NCBI GenBank assembly: GCA_964492825.1
Contig: CAZBLP010000009.1
Coordinates: 1-43,797, forward strand
From: CAZBLP01 sp964492825
GTDB lineage: Bacteria; DYJV01
DNA length: 43,797 nt
Reading direction: 5' to 3'
Part shown: positions 1 through 8,847 of the stretch, piece by piece
Layout of the letters: each line of letters begins with the position of its first letter
Position numbering within the stretch: position 1 is the first letter of the stretch
Program-made: the position numbers and the translations under genes
Notes under the pieces: generated by a model
What the model was told of the DNA's origin: nothing
What the model saw: only the letters and a program-made list of their open reading frames with translations
Databases searched by the model: none

Positions 1-55
1 AGGACACCGGCCTTTCACGCCGGCGACAGGGGTTCAAATCCCCTTAGGGACGCCA
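1..55 (+). tRNA. tRNA-Glu (anticodon TTC), 5' end outside window
   Basis: The 3' two-thirds of a tRNA is visible. It has the 3' side of the D stem, an anticodon stem CCGGC/GCCGG closing the loop CTTTCAC (anticodon TTC, glutamate), a T arm with GGTTCAAAT, and the acceptor 3' strand ending in an encoded CCA at 53-55. The sequence closely resembles bacterial tRNA-Glu(UUC). The 5' acceptor and D-stem strands lie before the window starts. Its CCA end is only 9 nt from the recO start codon. Confidence 0.93.
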
Positions 56-64
56 ATTTTTATA

Positions 65-808
65 ATGCCTATAGTAACCACTTCGGGATTTATTCTTAGA
101 AAGAATCATTTTAAAGAAGCTGATAAAATAGTAGTTATTTTTTCTGAAAATTTAGGAAAGATTTCAGCTTTAGGAAAATCTGCCAAAAAAAGCGTAAAAA
201 GGAATTTAAATCTTTTAGATTATGGATATTTGTTAAAATTTTATCTTCAGACAAGCCAGAACAGGCAATACTATTTTATTGAAAAAATTGAATTAATCGA
301 GCAACTTTATAATTTGAACAATACCTCTCTTTTATTTTTAAATCATTTTTTTAATGAACTTATTTTAAATATTGTTTATTCACACGAAGATTCAGAAAAG
401 TTATACAATTTGGCAATAAAATTTTTAAAAAATTTAAGAACCACTGATAAACCGAAAATTTTATCATCTCTAATGGTTTTTCTGTTAAAATTGCTAAAAT
501 TAACAGGGTATGGGCTGAATATTAAATGCGGTGTTTGCGGCTGTTCCGACAGAATCATTAATTATTCGCTTGAAAATTTAACTTTTATGTGCAATAAGTG
601 CAAAAACAGTAAAGTTTTGGGATTATGCAGTGGTTCGTTAAAATTTATTAACAATATTGATAAAATAAATTTTTTGAATATAAATTTATCCCAACAAATT
701 ATTGATGAGATAGAGATAATTTTTTTTGCTAATTTGGAAAAAATTTTATTACCAAATAACCTGAGCAAAATAAAGCAAATATATAGTAATTTTAAAAATG
801 GAATATAA
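65..808 (+). CDS. recO: DNA repair protein RecO
   Basis: RecO helps load RecA onto SSB-coated single-stranded DNA in the RecFOR pathway. The N-terminus (MPIVTTSGFILRKNHFKEAD) has the typical RecO OB-fold start. A four-cysteine zinc site is visible at C155/C158 and C176/C179, as in the C-terminal domain of many RecO proteins. The length of 247 residues is normal. The gene begins 9 nt after a tRNA and has no visible Shine-Dalgarno sequence; the bases just before ATG are T/A only. It overlaps rnc by 11 nt, so the two are probably translated from one message. Confidence 0.93.
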   Translation: MPIVTTSGFILRKNHFKEADKIVVIFSENLGKISALGKSAKKSVKRNLNLLDYGYLLKFYLQTSQNRQYYFIEKIELIEQLYNLNNTSLLFLNHFFNELILNIVYSHEDSEKLYNLAIKFLKNLRTTDKPKILSSLMVFLLKLLKLTGYGLNIKCGVCGCSDRIINYSLENLTFMCNKCKNSKVLGLCSGSLKFINNIDKINFLNINLSQQIIDEIEIIFFANLEKILLPNNLSKIKQIYSNFKNGI

Positions 809-1523
809 AAATTCTTTAGAAAAAGTAAAAAATTCTATTTTTGAGGGTGAAGTAGAAAAAATTTTAGGCTATAATTTTTATAATAAAAATCTACTTTTAA
901 TAGCACTTACCCATAAATCTTATACCTACTATTTTAAAAAAGAGTATATTCTCTCAAACGAACGTTTAGAATTTTTGGGAGATGCTGTGTTAGGTCTTGT
1001 GATTTCTGAGATATTAATGGAAAAATATCCTGAATATAAAGAAGGTACTCTTACCAAAATCAAGTCCCGAATAGTCAGTGAACCTATTTTACACAAAATT
1101 GCAAAAGAATTGAATTTAGAAAAATATATTCTTCTTGGTAAAAGTGAATTTATTTCAAATAATCATAGAAAAAATTCCATTATAGCTGATGCTGTTGAGT
1201 CAATTATAGGAGCTGTTTATAAAGATAGCGGTGTGGATGCAGCCAGATTTTTTATAAAAAAACATTTTTACAAATATATTGAAAAATCAAATAATGAAAA
1301 TTTTCTCACAGATTATAAGTCTTTATTGCAGGAAGTTGTACAAAAAAAATATAAAATAAAGCCTGAATACCGGATTATCAAAGAAGAAGGGCCTGAGCAT
1401 AATAAAATGTTTTATGTAAAAGTCTCTATTTACAACAAAGAGTATGGCGAAGGTATAGGAAAAAATAAAAAAGAAGCAGAGCAAAATGCTGCTCAAAATG
1501 CTTTGCAACACATTGAACATTGA
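798..1523 (+). CDS. rnc: Ribonuclease III
   Basis: RNase III cleaves double-stranded RNA during rRNA maturation and mRNA decay. The signature NERLEFLGDAVLG covers residues 54-66, with E58 and D62 as metal ligands. The second acidic pair D131/E134 lies in ADAVESIIGAVY. A double-stranded-RNA-binding domain fills about residues 169-238 and ends in the typical KKEAEQNAAQNAL. The length of 241 residues is standard. The start codon lies inside the end of recO, and the last codons overlap the next gene's TTG start (TTGA). Confidence 0.95.
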   Translation: MEYKNSLEKVKNSIFEGEVEKILGYNFYNKNLLLIALTHKSYTYYFKKEYILSNERLEFLGDAVLGLVISEILMEKYPEYKEGTLTKIKSRIVSEPILHKIAKELNLEKYILLGKSEFISNNHRKNSIIADAVESIIGAVYKDSGVDAARFFIKKHFYKYIEKSNNENFLTDYKSLLQEVVQKKYKIKPEYRIIKEEGPEHNKMFYVKVSIYNKEYGEGIGKNKKEAEQNAAQNALQHIEH

Positions 1524-2338
1524 AGCGATTTATTATTCCCATATTTATTTCAAACAAAGGTTGTAAACACCGGTGTATATTTTGTAATCAATTTAATATT
1601 TCATCAGATTTAAGCCATCCTGAAAAAGTAAAAAATATTGTTAAAGATTATTTAAAAACCCAATATGAAAAATATGGTTCAATTAATCCTAAATATGAAA
1701 AGAGTCAGATATCTTTTTATGGAGGTAGTTTTACTTGTTTGGAAAAAGATTTAATGGTGAAATATCTTTCTGAGGCATTTAAATTTGTTAATAACAATTT
1801 AATAGATTCCCTAAGGCTTTCCACGAGGCCTGATTGTATCAATGGTGATACAGTGGAGATACTAAAAAATTACAAAGTTGAAACTGTTGAAATAGGTGCT
1901 CAGACATTTAATGACAGACTTTTAAAGATTTTAAATAGAGGTCATACTGTTCAGGACATATTGAACAGCGTTAAAATCTTAAAGCAACATTTGTTTGAAA
2001 TTGGTATTCAAGTAATGGTGGGATTGCCAGAAGAAACAGAGGAAAATATTTCTGAACTTATAGATATCTTAATAAATCAAATAAAGCCTGATTTTATAAG
2101 AATTTATCCGCTACTTGTTGTAAAGGGGACAATCCTGGAAAAATTTTATATAAATAAAAAATTTCAACCTTTATCAACAGAAAAAACAATAAAAAGATGT
2201 AAAAAAATATTCCAAAATTGTTTAAAAAATGATATAGAAGTAATTAGAATAGGTTTGCAAGATAATGAACTTTTAAAATCCAATATTATTGCAGGTCCTT
2301 ATATCCCCAATATTGGAGAGCTTGTTAGAAAAAATTAA
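1520..2338 (+). CDS. Radical SAM protein (Elp3-like radical SAM half, no acetyltransferase domain)
   Basis: The N-terminus carries the radical SAM cluster motif CKHRCIFC (C15, C19, C22) directly after a beta strand, as in Elp3/COG1243-type enzymes. Further hallmarks are FYGGSFT (about residues 67-73), a strand ending in TRPD, and VEIGAQTFND followed by NRGHT. At 272 residues it lacks the C-terminal acetyltransferase of true Elp3. Substrate is unknown. The start is a TTG overlapping the rnc stop codon (TTGA), with no strong ribosome site. Genes of this type following rnc are, from memory, also found in Geobacter-type genomes. RNA or cofactor modification is a guess. Confidence 0.8.
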   Translation: MKRFIIPIFISNKGCKHRCIFCNQFNISSDLSHPEKVKNIVKDYLKTQYEKYGSINPKYEKSQISFYGGSFTCLEKDLMVKYLSEAFKFVNNNLIDSLRLSTRPDCINGDTVEILKNYKVETVEIGAQTFNDRLLKILNRGHTVQDILNSVKILKQHLFEIGIQVMVGLPEETEENISELIDILINQIKPDFIRIYPLLVVKGTILEKFYINKKFQPLSTEKTIKRCKKIFQNCLKNDIEVIRIGLQDNELLKSNIIAGPYIPNIGELVRKN

Positions 2339-2352
2339 CTTTTGGAGGAAAT

Positions 2353-3588
2353 ATGAAAACAAAGTTTATTTTATTTATTCTTTTTTTATTAATTGCAGCT
2401 GTATCAATTTTTGTATTTTTAAATACCACAAAGGTGCCAATTCATTTTACACCATCCATTCAATATGAATTACCTGCTTCTTTTATTATTATAGGCTCAA
2501 TTGCTGTTGGTGCATTTTTTATGATTGTTCTCACTGTTTTCAGGGAGTTAAAGTTAACAATGTCAAACAGGAACCTAAAAAAACAATTAACAGCTAAAGA
2601 GAAAGCATTGCAGAGTTTTGAAAAAGGCCTGGTAGAATCTTTTCTTGGTAATGTTAAAAATGCTTATAAGGCTTTTTTAAATTCTTATAAGCTGGATAAT
2701 AATTTTATTTATCAATTGTTTTTGAAGAATATTGAAGAAAATTCCGAAAAACAGGAAAAGATTATTAACAAATTACCATTTGATGTTTCCAAATTTTACC
2801 TTATGGAGTATTATTTTGAGAATAAAAAATTTAATGCTGTAATAGATATTGCCAAAGAGTTATTGGAAAATACTAATTTTAAAAATTACAAATATTTAGT
2901 CATAATCAGAGATGCATACAAAAACATTGAGAAGTACAATGATGCGATAATGGTTCAAGAGAGAATAATAAATTTGAAAAATGTCAACAAGGTAGATGAA
3001 ATAAAAATTTTAGCAGAATTGAATTATCTTAATACTAAAAAAAATTTAAATGAAACAAACATAAATTCACTTATTAAAAATTTTTCCAATTTTAGACCTG
3101 CGTATTTTTTAAAATTTAACTTTATAAAAAATTCAAAGCCTTATGATGCACTTCAAGTATTAAAAGATGGTTATAAAAATTGTAAAAATGACACAGTTTT
3201 TTTATGCGTAATGGCTAAATTGGCATTGGAAAACAATGATGAAAAGATTAGGAAAGATATTGAAAAACTTTTAGGCAAATTTAAATCTGAAAATGCAGCT
3301 ATACTTCAGGCTTTAGTCAGTTTCTACAATAATAACACAGAAAAATCTGAGAATATAATTAAAGAATATATTAACAAAAATAAGTTGGCTGCAATAATTT
3401 ATGCAGAAATTCTTTACAGAAAAAATCATGATCTTAAAGATTCCATAGAAGTTTTCAGAAAAATATTAAACACAGATAGTGGTATTAAAATTACTTTTAA
3501 ATGTGATTTTTGCAGTTTTGTTACTGAAGAATGGGATGATTACTGTCCTGAATGCAAACGTTTTGATGCATTGAAATGTAATATTTAG
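2353..3588 (+). CDS. LapA-LapB fusion: two membrane segments, TPR-like region, rubredoxin-like zinc site
   Basis: Residues 1-23 and about 43-66 are hydrophobic segments flanking NTTKVPIHF. That is the layout of LapA (DUF1049). A charged stretch and a long helical, TPR-like region follow (about 85-375). The C-terminus has a rubredoxin-like metal site with C384, C387, C398 and C401, as at the end of LapB. In E. coli LapA and LapB are separate neighbouring proteins. LapB recruits FtsH to degrade LpxC and so limits LPS synthesis. Here both appear to be one 411-residue inner-membrane protein. A good GGAGG precedes the ATG. The functional assignment is inferred from architecture. Confidence 0.75.
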   Translation: MKTKFILFILFLLIAAVSIFVFLNTTKVPIHFTPSIQYELPASFIIIGSIAVGAFFMIVLTVFRELKLTMSNRNLKKQLTAKEKALQSFEKGLVESFLGNVKNAYKAFLNSYKLDNNFIYQLFLKNIEENSEKQEKIINKLPFDVSKFYLMEYYFENKKFNAVIDIAKELLENTNFKNYKYLVIIRDAYKNIEKYNDAIMVQERIINLKNVNKVDEIKILAELNYLNTKKNLNETNINSLIKNFSNFRPAYFLKFNFIKNSKPYDALQVLKDGYKNCKNDTVFLCVMAKLALENNDEKIRKDIEKLLGKFKSENAAILQALVSFYNNNTEKSENIIKEYINKNKLAAIIYAEILYRKNHDLKDSIEVFRKILNTDSGIKITFKCDFCSFVTEEWDDYCPECKRFDALKCNI

Positions 3589-3605
3589 TTTGCTAGGAGA
3601 ATGTA

Positions 3606-5135
3606 ATGGATTTTAAACCTGTTATGCTTATGATTTTAGACGGTTTTGGTATTAGAGATGAAAAAGATTTTAATGCAATTAAAAATGCTAATACTCCAAA
3701 CCTTGACTACCTTTTTGCAACCTACCCAAATAGCAAGCTTATTGCTTCAGGAGAAGCAGTAGGTTTGCCTGATATGCAAATGGGCAATTCAGAAGTTGGA
3801 CATTTGAATATTGGAGCTGGTAGAGTCGTCTATCAGGACTTTACTAGGATTTCCAAAGCAATAAGAGACAAATCTTTTTTTGAGAACCAAGTGTTGCTTG
3901 AGGCTGTCGATACGGCAGTGAAAAATAAGTCAGCTGTGCATTTAATGGGACTATTATCAGATGGTGGAGTACATTCTCATATTGAACATCTTTTTGCATT
4001 AATAGAACTTGCCAAACAACATAATGTTTCTAATTGTTATGTCCATTGTTTTATGGACGGAAGAGACACGCCTCCCACATCAGGTGCAAATTATTTACAA
4101 CAACTATCAGATTTTATGAATAATTTAGGATATGGCACAATTGCCTCTGTTTCAGGAAGATTTTACGCTATGGATAGAGATAAAAGATGGGAAAGACTTT
4201 ATGAAGCGTATAAAGTTATTGTAAAGGGTGAAAGTCATATATATCCCGACCCTGTTGCTGAATTAAATAACAGGTATAAGAATAATGAAACAGATGAATT
4301 TATCAAACCTTTTCTGGTTAATGAAAAAGGTATTATAAAAGAAAATGATGTTGTTATATTTTTTAATTTCAGGGCAGATAGGGCAAGAGAATTAACAAGA
4401 GCTCTTAATGAGCCTGATTTTAAAGAGTTTGATATTTCAAACAGACCTCTGCTTTCATATTATGCTACAATGACTCTTTATGATGAAGAATTTAATTTCC
4501 CTGTTGCTTTCCCTCCTGAAAAACTAAGGAATATTCTTTCTGAAGTGTTATCTGACAGAGGTTTTAAAATCCTGAAAATTGCTGAAACAGAAAAATATGC
4601 ACATGTTACATATTTTTTTAATGGAGGAGAAGAAACTCCTTTTAAAAATGAAGACAGGGTGTTGGTTCCTTCACCAAAAGATGTTAAAACTTACGATTTA
4701 AAGCCTGAAATGAGTGCTTTTTTAGTTACAGAGGAAGTTTTAAAAAGAATTGATTCTGAAAAATATGATTTTATTGTTTTAAATTTTGCAAATTGTGACA
4801 TGGTTGGCCACACAGGAGTATTTGAAGCTGCTGTTAAAGCAGTTGAAGCAGTGGACAAATGTGTTGGGAAAATTTATAATAAGATTATGTCAAAAGGTGG
4901 AGTTATTTTGCTTATTTCTGACCATGGCAACTGTGAGGAAATGGTTGATAAAAACGGAAAACCCCATACTGCACATACAATCAACCCTGTTCCTTTTATT
5001 TTCATATCATCATTAAAAAATAAAATTAATACAAAAGATGGCATTTTGGCAGATATTGCACCTACTATTTTGAAAATAATTGGTGTTTCAAAACCTTCTG
5101 AAATGACAGGCAAAGAATTACTTTATGAATGTTAG
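3606..5135 (+). CDS. gpmI: 2,3-bisphosphoglycerate-independent phosphoglycerate mutase
   Basis: This cytoplasmic enzyme interconverts 3- and 2-phosphoglycerate in glycolysis and gluconeogenesis. D12 (LDGFG) and S62 in GNSEVGH are the expected metal ligand and phosphoserine nucleophile. Other landmarks are HCFMDGRDTPP, GRFYAMDRDKRW, FFNFRADRARE and, near the C-terminus, ISDHGNCEEM with HTAHT. The length of 509 residues fits the family. AGGAGA lies 5 nt before the ATG. The stop codon overlaps the start of the next gene by 7 nt. Confidence 0.97.
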   Translation: MDFKPVMLMILDGFGIRDEKDFNAIKNANTPNLDYLFATYPNSKLIASGEAVGLPDMQMGNSEVGHLNIGAGRVVYQDFTRISKAIRDKSFFENQVLLEAVDTAVKNKSAVHLMGLLSDGGVHSHIEHLFALIELAKQHNVSNCYVHCFMDGRDTPPTSGANYLQQLSDFMNNLGYGTIASVSGRFYAMDRDKRWERLYEAYKVIVKGESHIYPDPVAELNNRYKNNETDEFIKPFLVNEKGIIKENDVVIFFNFRADRARELTRALNEPDFKEFDISNRPLLSYYATMTLYDEEFNFPVAFPPEKLRNILSEVLSDRGFKILKIAETEKYAHVTYFFNGGEETPFKNEDRVLVPSPKDVKTYDLKPEMSAFLVTEEVLKRIDSEKYDFIVLNFANCDMVGHTGVFEAAVKAVEAVDKCVGKIYNKIMSKGGVILLISDHGNCEEMVDKNGKPHTAHTINPVPFIFISSLKNKINTKDGILADIAPTILKIIGVSKPSEMTGKELLYEC

Positions 5136-5791
5136 ACCTTATTTTTAACAAAAAGTGTATAATATGCAGAAAAGATATAAAAAATTATCAATATCCTGCC
5201 TGGATATGCAAGGATTGCCTTAAACAAATTGAATTTATTAACGAAATTTTTTGTGACAGATGTGGTTCTCCGTTTAAAGGCAAATGCATATGTTTTCAGC
5301 TTGAAGACTCAATAAAAGAGATAAAAAGCTGTTTTTTGTATAATGGAATAGGAAAAGAGCTTATTCATAAATGGAAATATTCAAAAATTTTTTTTATTAA
5401 AGATTATTTTGAAAGAATTTTTATAAAAAATTATCCATATAAACATATTAATTTTGATATTGTTTTTTATATTCCAATACATTTTTTAAAAAAAATTTAT
5501 AGAGGTTTTAACCAGGCGGAAGTACTTGCAAAAATTATTTCAGAAAAATTTTCAATGGAAATGAATAATTCTTTAAAAAGAAAAAAATATAGGAAAGCCC
5601 AGTTTTTATGCAAGGATTATATTGAACGCAGTAAAAATATCCAGAATGTATTTAAAATTACGAAAAACAGAAATTTTAACAATATTTTGTTAATTGATGA
5701 TATTATTACATCAGGTGCCACTGTGAATGAAGTTGCAAAACTTTTTAAATTTTCCAATATTTATGTTTATACGCTTTCAACTGCAAGATAA
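5129..5791 (+). CDS. ComF family phosphoribosyltransferase-like protein
   Basis: This is a ComF-type protein. Cysteine pairs (C10/C13, C27/C30, C42/C45, C53/C55) form an N-terminal zinc-ribbon region. A type I phosphoribosyltransferase fold follows, with the PRPP loop IDDIITSGAT near residues 189-198 and the family motif RGFNQAEVLAK in the middle. ComF relatives act in natural DNA uptake in competent bacteria, but many non-competent species also carry them, so the role here is open. The start overlaps the gpmI stop. It is the last gene of the first plus-strand run. Confidence 0.88.
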   Translation: MLDLIFNKKCIICRKDIKNYQYPAWICKDCLKQIEFINEIFCDRCGSPFKGKCICFQLEDSIKEIKSCFLYNGIGKELIHKWKYSKIFFIKDYFERIFIKNYPYKHINFDIVFYIPIHFLKKIYRGFNQAEVLAKIISEKFSMEMNNSLKRKKYRKAQFLCKDYIERSKNIQNVFKITKNRNFNNILLIDDIITSGATVNEVAKLFKFSNIYVYTLSTAR

Positions 5792-5866
5792 AATTTGTTC
5801 AATATTAAATTAATATGCTATTTTTCATTAGTTTCTATTCTCATGATTCCGTTACCAACACGGTTG

Positions 5867-6292
5867 TCAATTGTCTTCACCGATTATTGTAACATTTATT
5901 TTCCTGTTTCTTGGTCTCACATCGTGATTGATTAAAACAACTTGTTGCCAGGTGCCTAAATCCATTTCACCATTTTTAATTGGAATTGAAATGGAAGGAC
6001 CAAGCAATGCAGCTTGTACGTGGCTGTGTCCATTGCCGTCGTGCCATGCTTTTTCATGCTCGTAGAAATCTCCTTGAGGAGCAATTTTATTAATGATTCT
6101 TTTTAAATCTTCAACCACTCCAGGTTCAAATTCTACAGTTGTAATTGAACCAGTGGAGCCAAGTACAAAAGCGGTTAATATTCCGTTTTTAATTTTTGAT
6201 TTTGCAATTAATTTTGTAAGTTCAAAAGTGATATTTTTTATATCAATTCCTATATTGGTTTTTATAATCAGATTTTCCCTAAATAATTCCAT
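5867..6292 (-). CDS. yjbQ: YjbQ family protein (UPF0047, secondary thiamine-phosphate synthase type)
   Basis: The protein is a single UPF0047/YjbQ domain of 141 residues. Its histidine-rich signature HEKAWHDGNGHSHVQAALLGPS contains the conserved metal-site histidines, and GTWQQVVLINHD..PRNR marks the C-terminal strand pair. Some members have weak thiamine-phosphate synthase activity, but the physiological role is uncertain. An AAAGGT sequence precedes the ATG. It is the last gene of the minus-strand tlyA-fmt-DUF116 run, 47 nt after DUF116. The 75 nt between it and convergent comF show no clear terminator. Confidence 0.9.
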   Translation of the reverse strand: MELFRENLIIKTNIGIDIKNITFELTKLIAKSKIKNGILTAFVLGSTGSITTVEFEPGVVEDLKRIINKIAPQGDFYEHEKAWHDGNGHSHVQAALLGPSISIPIKNGEMDLGTWQQVVLINHDVRPRNRKINVTIIGEDN

Positions 6293-6339
6293 TTTTACCT
6301 TTCTATTATTTTAATATGCAAAATAATTGCACAGTTTGT

Positions 6340-7110
6340 TTACTTATAATTATTTTTCAAAAAAAATTCAATAGCTGCTTTTAATTTTTTAATATTAATA
6401 TCAGTGTTAAAACAAGGACCAAAAGGTCTTTTATTGGTAATTCCATAAACAGGCAAAGGGAAAGCGTCCTGTATCCCTGATGCCAAATCTCGTTCACATG
6501 CAACAGCAATTATAAATTTAGGACGATGGTCCTTAATTAATTTTCTTGCCATGGTCCCACCAGTTGCTATTGCTGCATGAATGCCATATAATGATGTGAT
6601 TTCTATAATATCCTTTATTTTGCATTTTCCGCATAACTTACAATTTTCAATATTATTTGTAATTTTAAATTGGCAATCAAAATTTTGCAAACAATGAGGC
6701 AATAATATCAAAACCTCATTTTTATTAAAAGAATGTTCATAATTTTTCAGTAAAGAATTATTTATTTCAATAAATGAATCCCTGATTTTATCAGTATCGA
6801 TTTTAAGTATATTACCTATTAATACAACAAGAGGATAAAAGATTTTTATTGCAATTAATCTTACTTTTTTAAAAATAAAAAAATCTTTTCCTCTTAATAT
6901 GGAAATAACAAGAATTAAAACTAAAAATGTAAGTATAGTGGGAATGCCAAACAACATTGTAAAAAATATATAATCCACAAAAGCAGGAAGATTTTTAAAA
7001 CCAACTAAAGGGACAAAGTATAGAAAAGCAAAAATTAGATAAATAAATAAAACTACTGCTGTTAAAAGAAAAATAATTAATCTTTTTTTGGGTTTTTCAT
7101 TATTAATCAA
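6340..7110 (-). CDS. DUF116 membrane protein
   Basis: Two hydrophobic segments (about residues 10-34 and 46-70) anchor a cytosolic domain rich in cysteine: LLPHC, FDCQF and NCKLCGKCKIKD, then IAVACERDL and YGITNKRP. This pattern matches the uncharacterised DUF116 family; the cysteines could bind zinc or an iron-sulfur cluster. The start codon is TTG overlapping the fmt stop (TTGA), supported by a strong AGGAGAG 8 nt upstream. DUF116 genes often sit beside fmt, suggesting translation-linked or envelope-linked function, but no activity is known to me. Confidence 0.85.
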   Translation of the reverse strand: MINNEKPKKRLIIFLLTAVVLFIYLIFAFLYFVPLVGFKNLPAFVDYIFFTMLFGIPTILTFLVLILVISILRGKDFFIFKKVRLIAIKIFYPLVVLIGNILKIDTDKIRDSFIEINNSLLKNYEHSFNKNEVLILLPHCLQNFDCQFKITNNIENCKLCGKCKIKDIIEITSLYGIHAAIATGGTMARKLIKDHRPKFIIAVACERDLASGIQDAFPLPVYGITNKRPFGPCFNTDINIKKLKAAIEFFLKNNYK

Positions 7111-8033
7111 TTTAAAAGCTCTCCTGTTTTTAGATTAATGCCATTAATAAAATCAGCTGTATTTAAAATTTTTTTTCCTTGTAATTGTAATTTTAAAATT
7201 TCAAGTAATTGCTTATTGCCACAAACAACTGCAAATGATTTTTTAGATAACCTTTCCACAGAACCTGGAGGGAGTTCAGAGTCTTTGTATAATATTTTTG
7301 ATTTATAAATTTTTAATATTTTGCCTTTCAGGTGGGTGTATGCAACTGGCCATTTGGTTAATGCTCTAATCTGGTTGTGTATTTGTGTGCATGTTTGTGT
7401 CCAGTCTATAGCTCCATTTTGTTTTGAAATTAATTTGCAATAAGTAGCCTGTGCTTCATGTTGTTTTTGTTTTTTTAGATTCTTAATGTTGTTTATCACA
7501 TCAACTAACAACCTTGCGCCTAAATCAGATAATTTACAATGCAAGGTAAAATAATCATCATCTTCTAATATTTTTATGCTTGCCTGTTTTAGAATATCTC
7601 CTGAATCCATTTTTTCTGAAATTTCTATAATAGAAACACCTGTTTCTTTATCACCGTTTAATAGGCAGCTTTGTATGGGAGATGGCCCTCTGTACTTAGG
7701 AAGCAGGGAAGGGTGAACATTGACGATTTTATACTTTGGTAAATTAAAAATCTCTGAAGAAATAATTTGCCCATAAGATATAACCACACCAATATCTATT
7801 TTAGAAGTTTTTATAAACTCTTTTATCTTATAAGAATTAATATTTTCTGGTTGTAAAATATTTAAGTTGTGTTCAAGTGCAATTAGCTTTACAGGAGATT
7901 GAATTATCCTTTTGCCTCTGCCACCTGATTTGTCAGGCTGGGTTATAACAGCCTCTATGTTGAAACCATTTTCAATAAGTTTTTTTAAAGGTAAAACAGC
8001 AAATTCAGAAGTAGCAATAAATAAAATTTTCAT
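7107..8033 (-). CDS. fmt: Methionyl-tRNA formyltransferase
   Basis: Fmt formylates initiator Met-tRNA using 10-formyl-tetrahydrofolate. Evidence is the N-terminus MKILFIATSEFAVLPL, the central GVVISYGQII, the HPSLLPKYRGPSPIQ folate/catalytic signature, and a C-terminal OB-fold-like domain starting near KQNGAIDW. I start it at 8033 rather than at the in-frame ATG at 8048. The later start matches the family N-terminus and has GGAG 7 nt upstream, and that GGAG would lie inside the longer reading. Length from this start is 308 residues, which is normal. It overlaps DUF116 by 4 nt. Confidence 0.94.
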   Translation of the reverse strand: MKILFIATSEFAVLPLKKLIENGFNIEAVITQPDKSGGRGKRIIQSPVKLIALEHNLNILQPENINSYKIKEFIKTSKIDIGVVISYGQIISSEIFNLPKYKIVNVHPSLLPKYRGPSPIQSCLLNGDKETGVSIIEISEKMDSGDILKQASIKILEDDDYFTLHCKLSDLGARLLVDVINNIKNLKKQKQHEAQATYCKLISKQNGAIDWTQTCTQIHNQIRALTKWPVAYTHLKGKILKIYKSKILYKDSELPPGSVERLSKKSFAVVCGNKQLLEILKLQLQGKKILNTADFINGINLKTGELLN

Positions 8034-8062
8034 TTTTAGACTCCGCATTAGTTAAAGTAAAG

Positions 8063-8800
8063 TTAATCCATAGTTGTTTTTAAATAAATTAAAAATTCTT
8101 TATTACCTTTTTGTCCTAAAATAGGCGATTCAGTTAAACCTTTGGTTTGTAAATTTATTGAATTAAAAAAAATTTTAAGCTCTTTTATAATTTTATCATG
8201 ATAATATGTATCTCTAACAATTCCGCCTTTCCCAACTTCTCCTTTGCCAACTTCAAACTGGGGCTTAATTAACGCTACTATTTCTCCTGCTGGTTTTAAA
8301 AATTGGATAGCGTTAGGTATTATTAATTTTAAGGAAATAAAAGAAACGTCAATTACTATAATATCAACTTTTTCAGGTACTTTCTCTTTATCTATATATC
8401 TAAAATTGCACCTTTCTATAACAATAACTTTGCTGTTTTTTCTTAACTTATAATCAATTTGTCCATAACCTACATCAACAGCATAAACTTTTTTTATGTT
8501 ATGCTGCAAAAGACAATCAGTAAAACCGCCTGTAGATGCCCCAATATCAATAGCTTTTTTTTCTGATACATTAATATTGAATTCTTTTAAGGCATGTTCT
8601 AATTTATAACCTCCTCTGCTAACATATTTTAAAGGCTCTTTTATAAAAAAAACTTCTTTTCCTGTAAATTTTGTACCAGCTTTTGTAATTTTATGTTCAT
8701 TAACAAAAACATTTCCTGACAAAATAAGTGCTTTTGCTTTTTCTTTGCTGTTTACAAAGCCTTTTTCAACTAAAATAGAATCTAATCTTTTTTTTTCCAT
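8063..8800 (-). CDS. tlyA: TlyA family rRNA (cytidine-2'-O)-methyltransferase / hemolysin-like
   Basis: An N-terminal S4 RNA-binding domain (MEKKRLDSILVEKG...VNEHKITKAG) is followed by an FtsJ-like methyltransferase domain. The latter has the SAM loop AIDIGASTGGFTDCLL, DVSFISL and the ALIKPQFEVGKG signature. TlyA proteins methylate cytidines of rRNA; the hemolysin label is historical. The open frame extends 44 codons further upstream, but the family start is the methionine at 8800. The longer reading would run into divergent rluD. The 47-nt gap to rluD should hold both promoters or parts of them. About 29 nt separate it from fmt. Confidence 0.92.
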   Translation of the reverse strand: MEKKRLDSILVEKGFVNSKEKAKALILSGNVFVNEHKITKAGTKFTGKEVFFIKEPLKYVSRGGYKLEHALKEFNINVSEKKAIDIGASTGGFTDCLLQHNIKKVYAVDVGYGQIDYKLRKNSKVIVIERCNFRYIDKEKVPEKVDIIVIDVSFISLKLIIPNAIQFLKPAGEIVALIKPQFEVGKGEVGKGGIVRDTYYHDKIIKELKIFFNSINLQTKGLTESPILGQKGNKEFLIYLKTTMD

Positions 8801-8847
8801 AATTTTGAGTTGTAACCAACGTATTGTTGTGATAATTAAATTGGAAA

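Noticed and set aside
5820..5880. A 20-codon GTG frame after yjbQ on the minus strand (ending IDNRVGNGIMRIETNEK)
   Set aside because: yjbQ ends at its normal family terminus, there is no clear ribosome site and the frame is too short to support. A degenerate remnant or chance frame is as likely.
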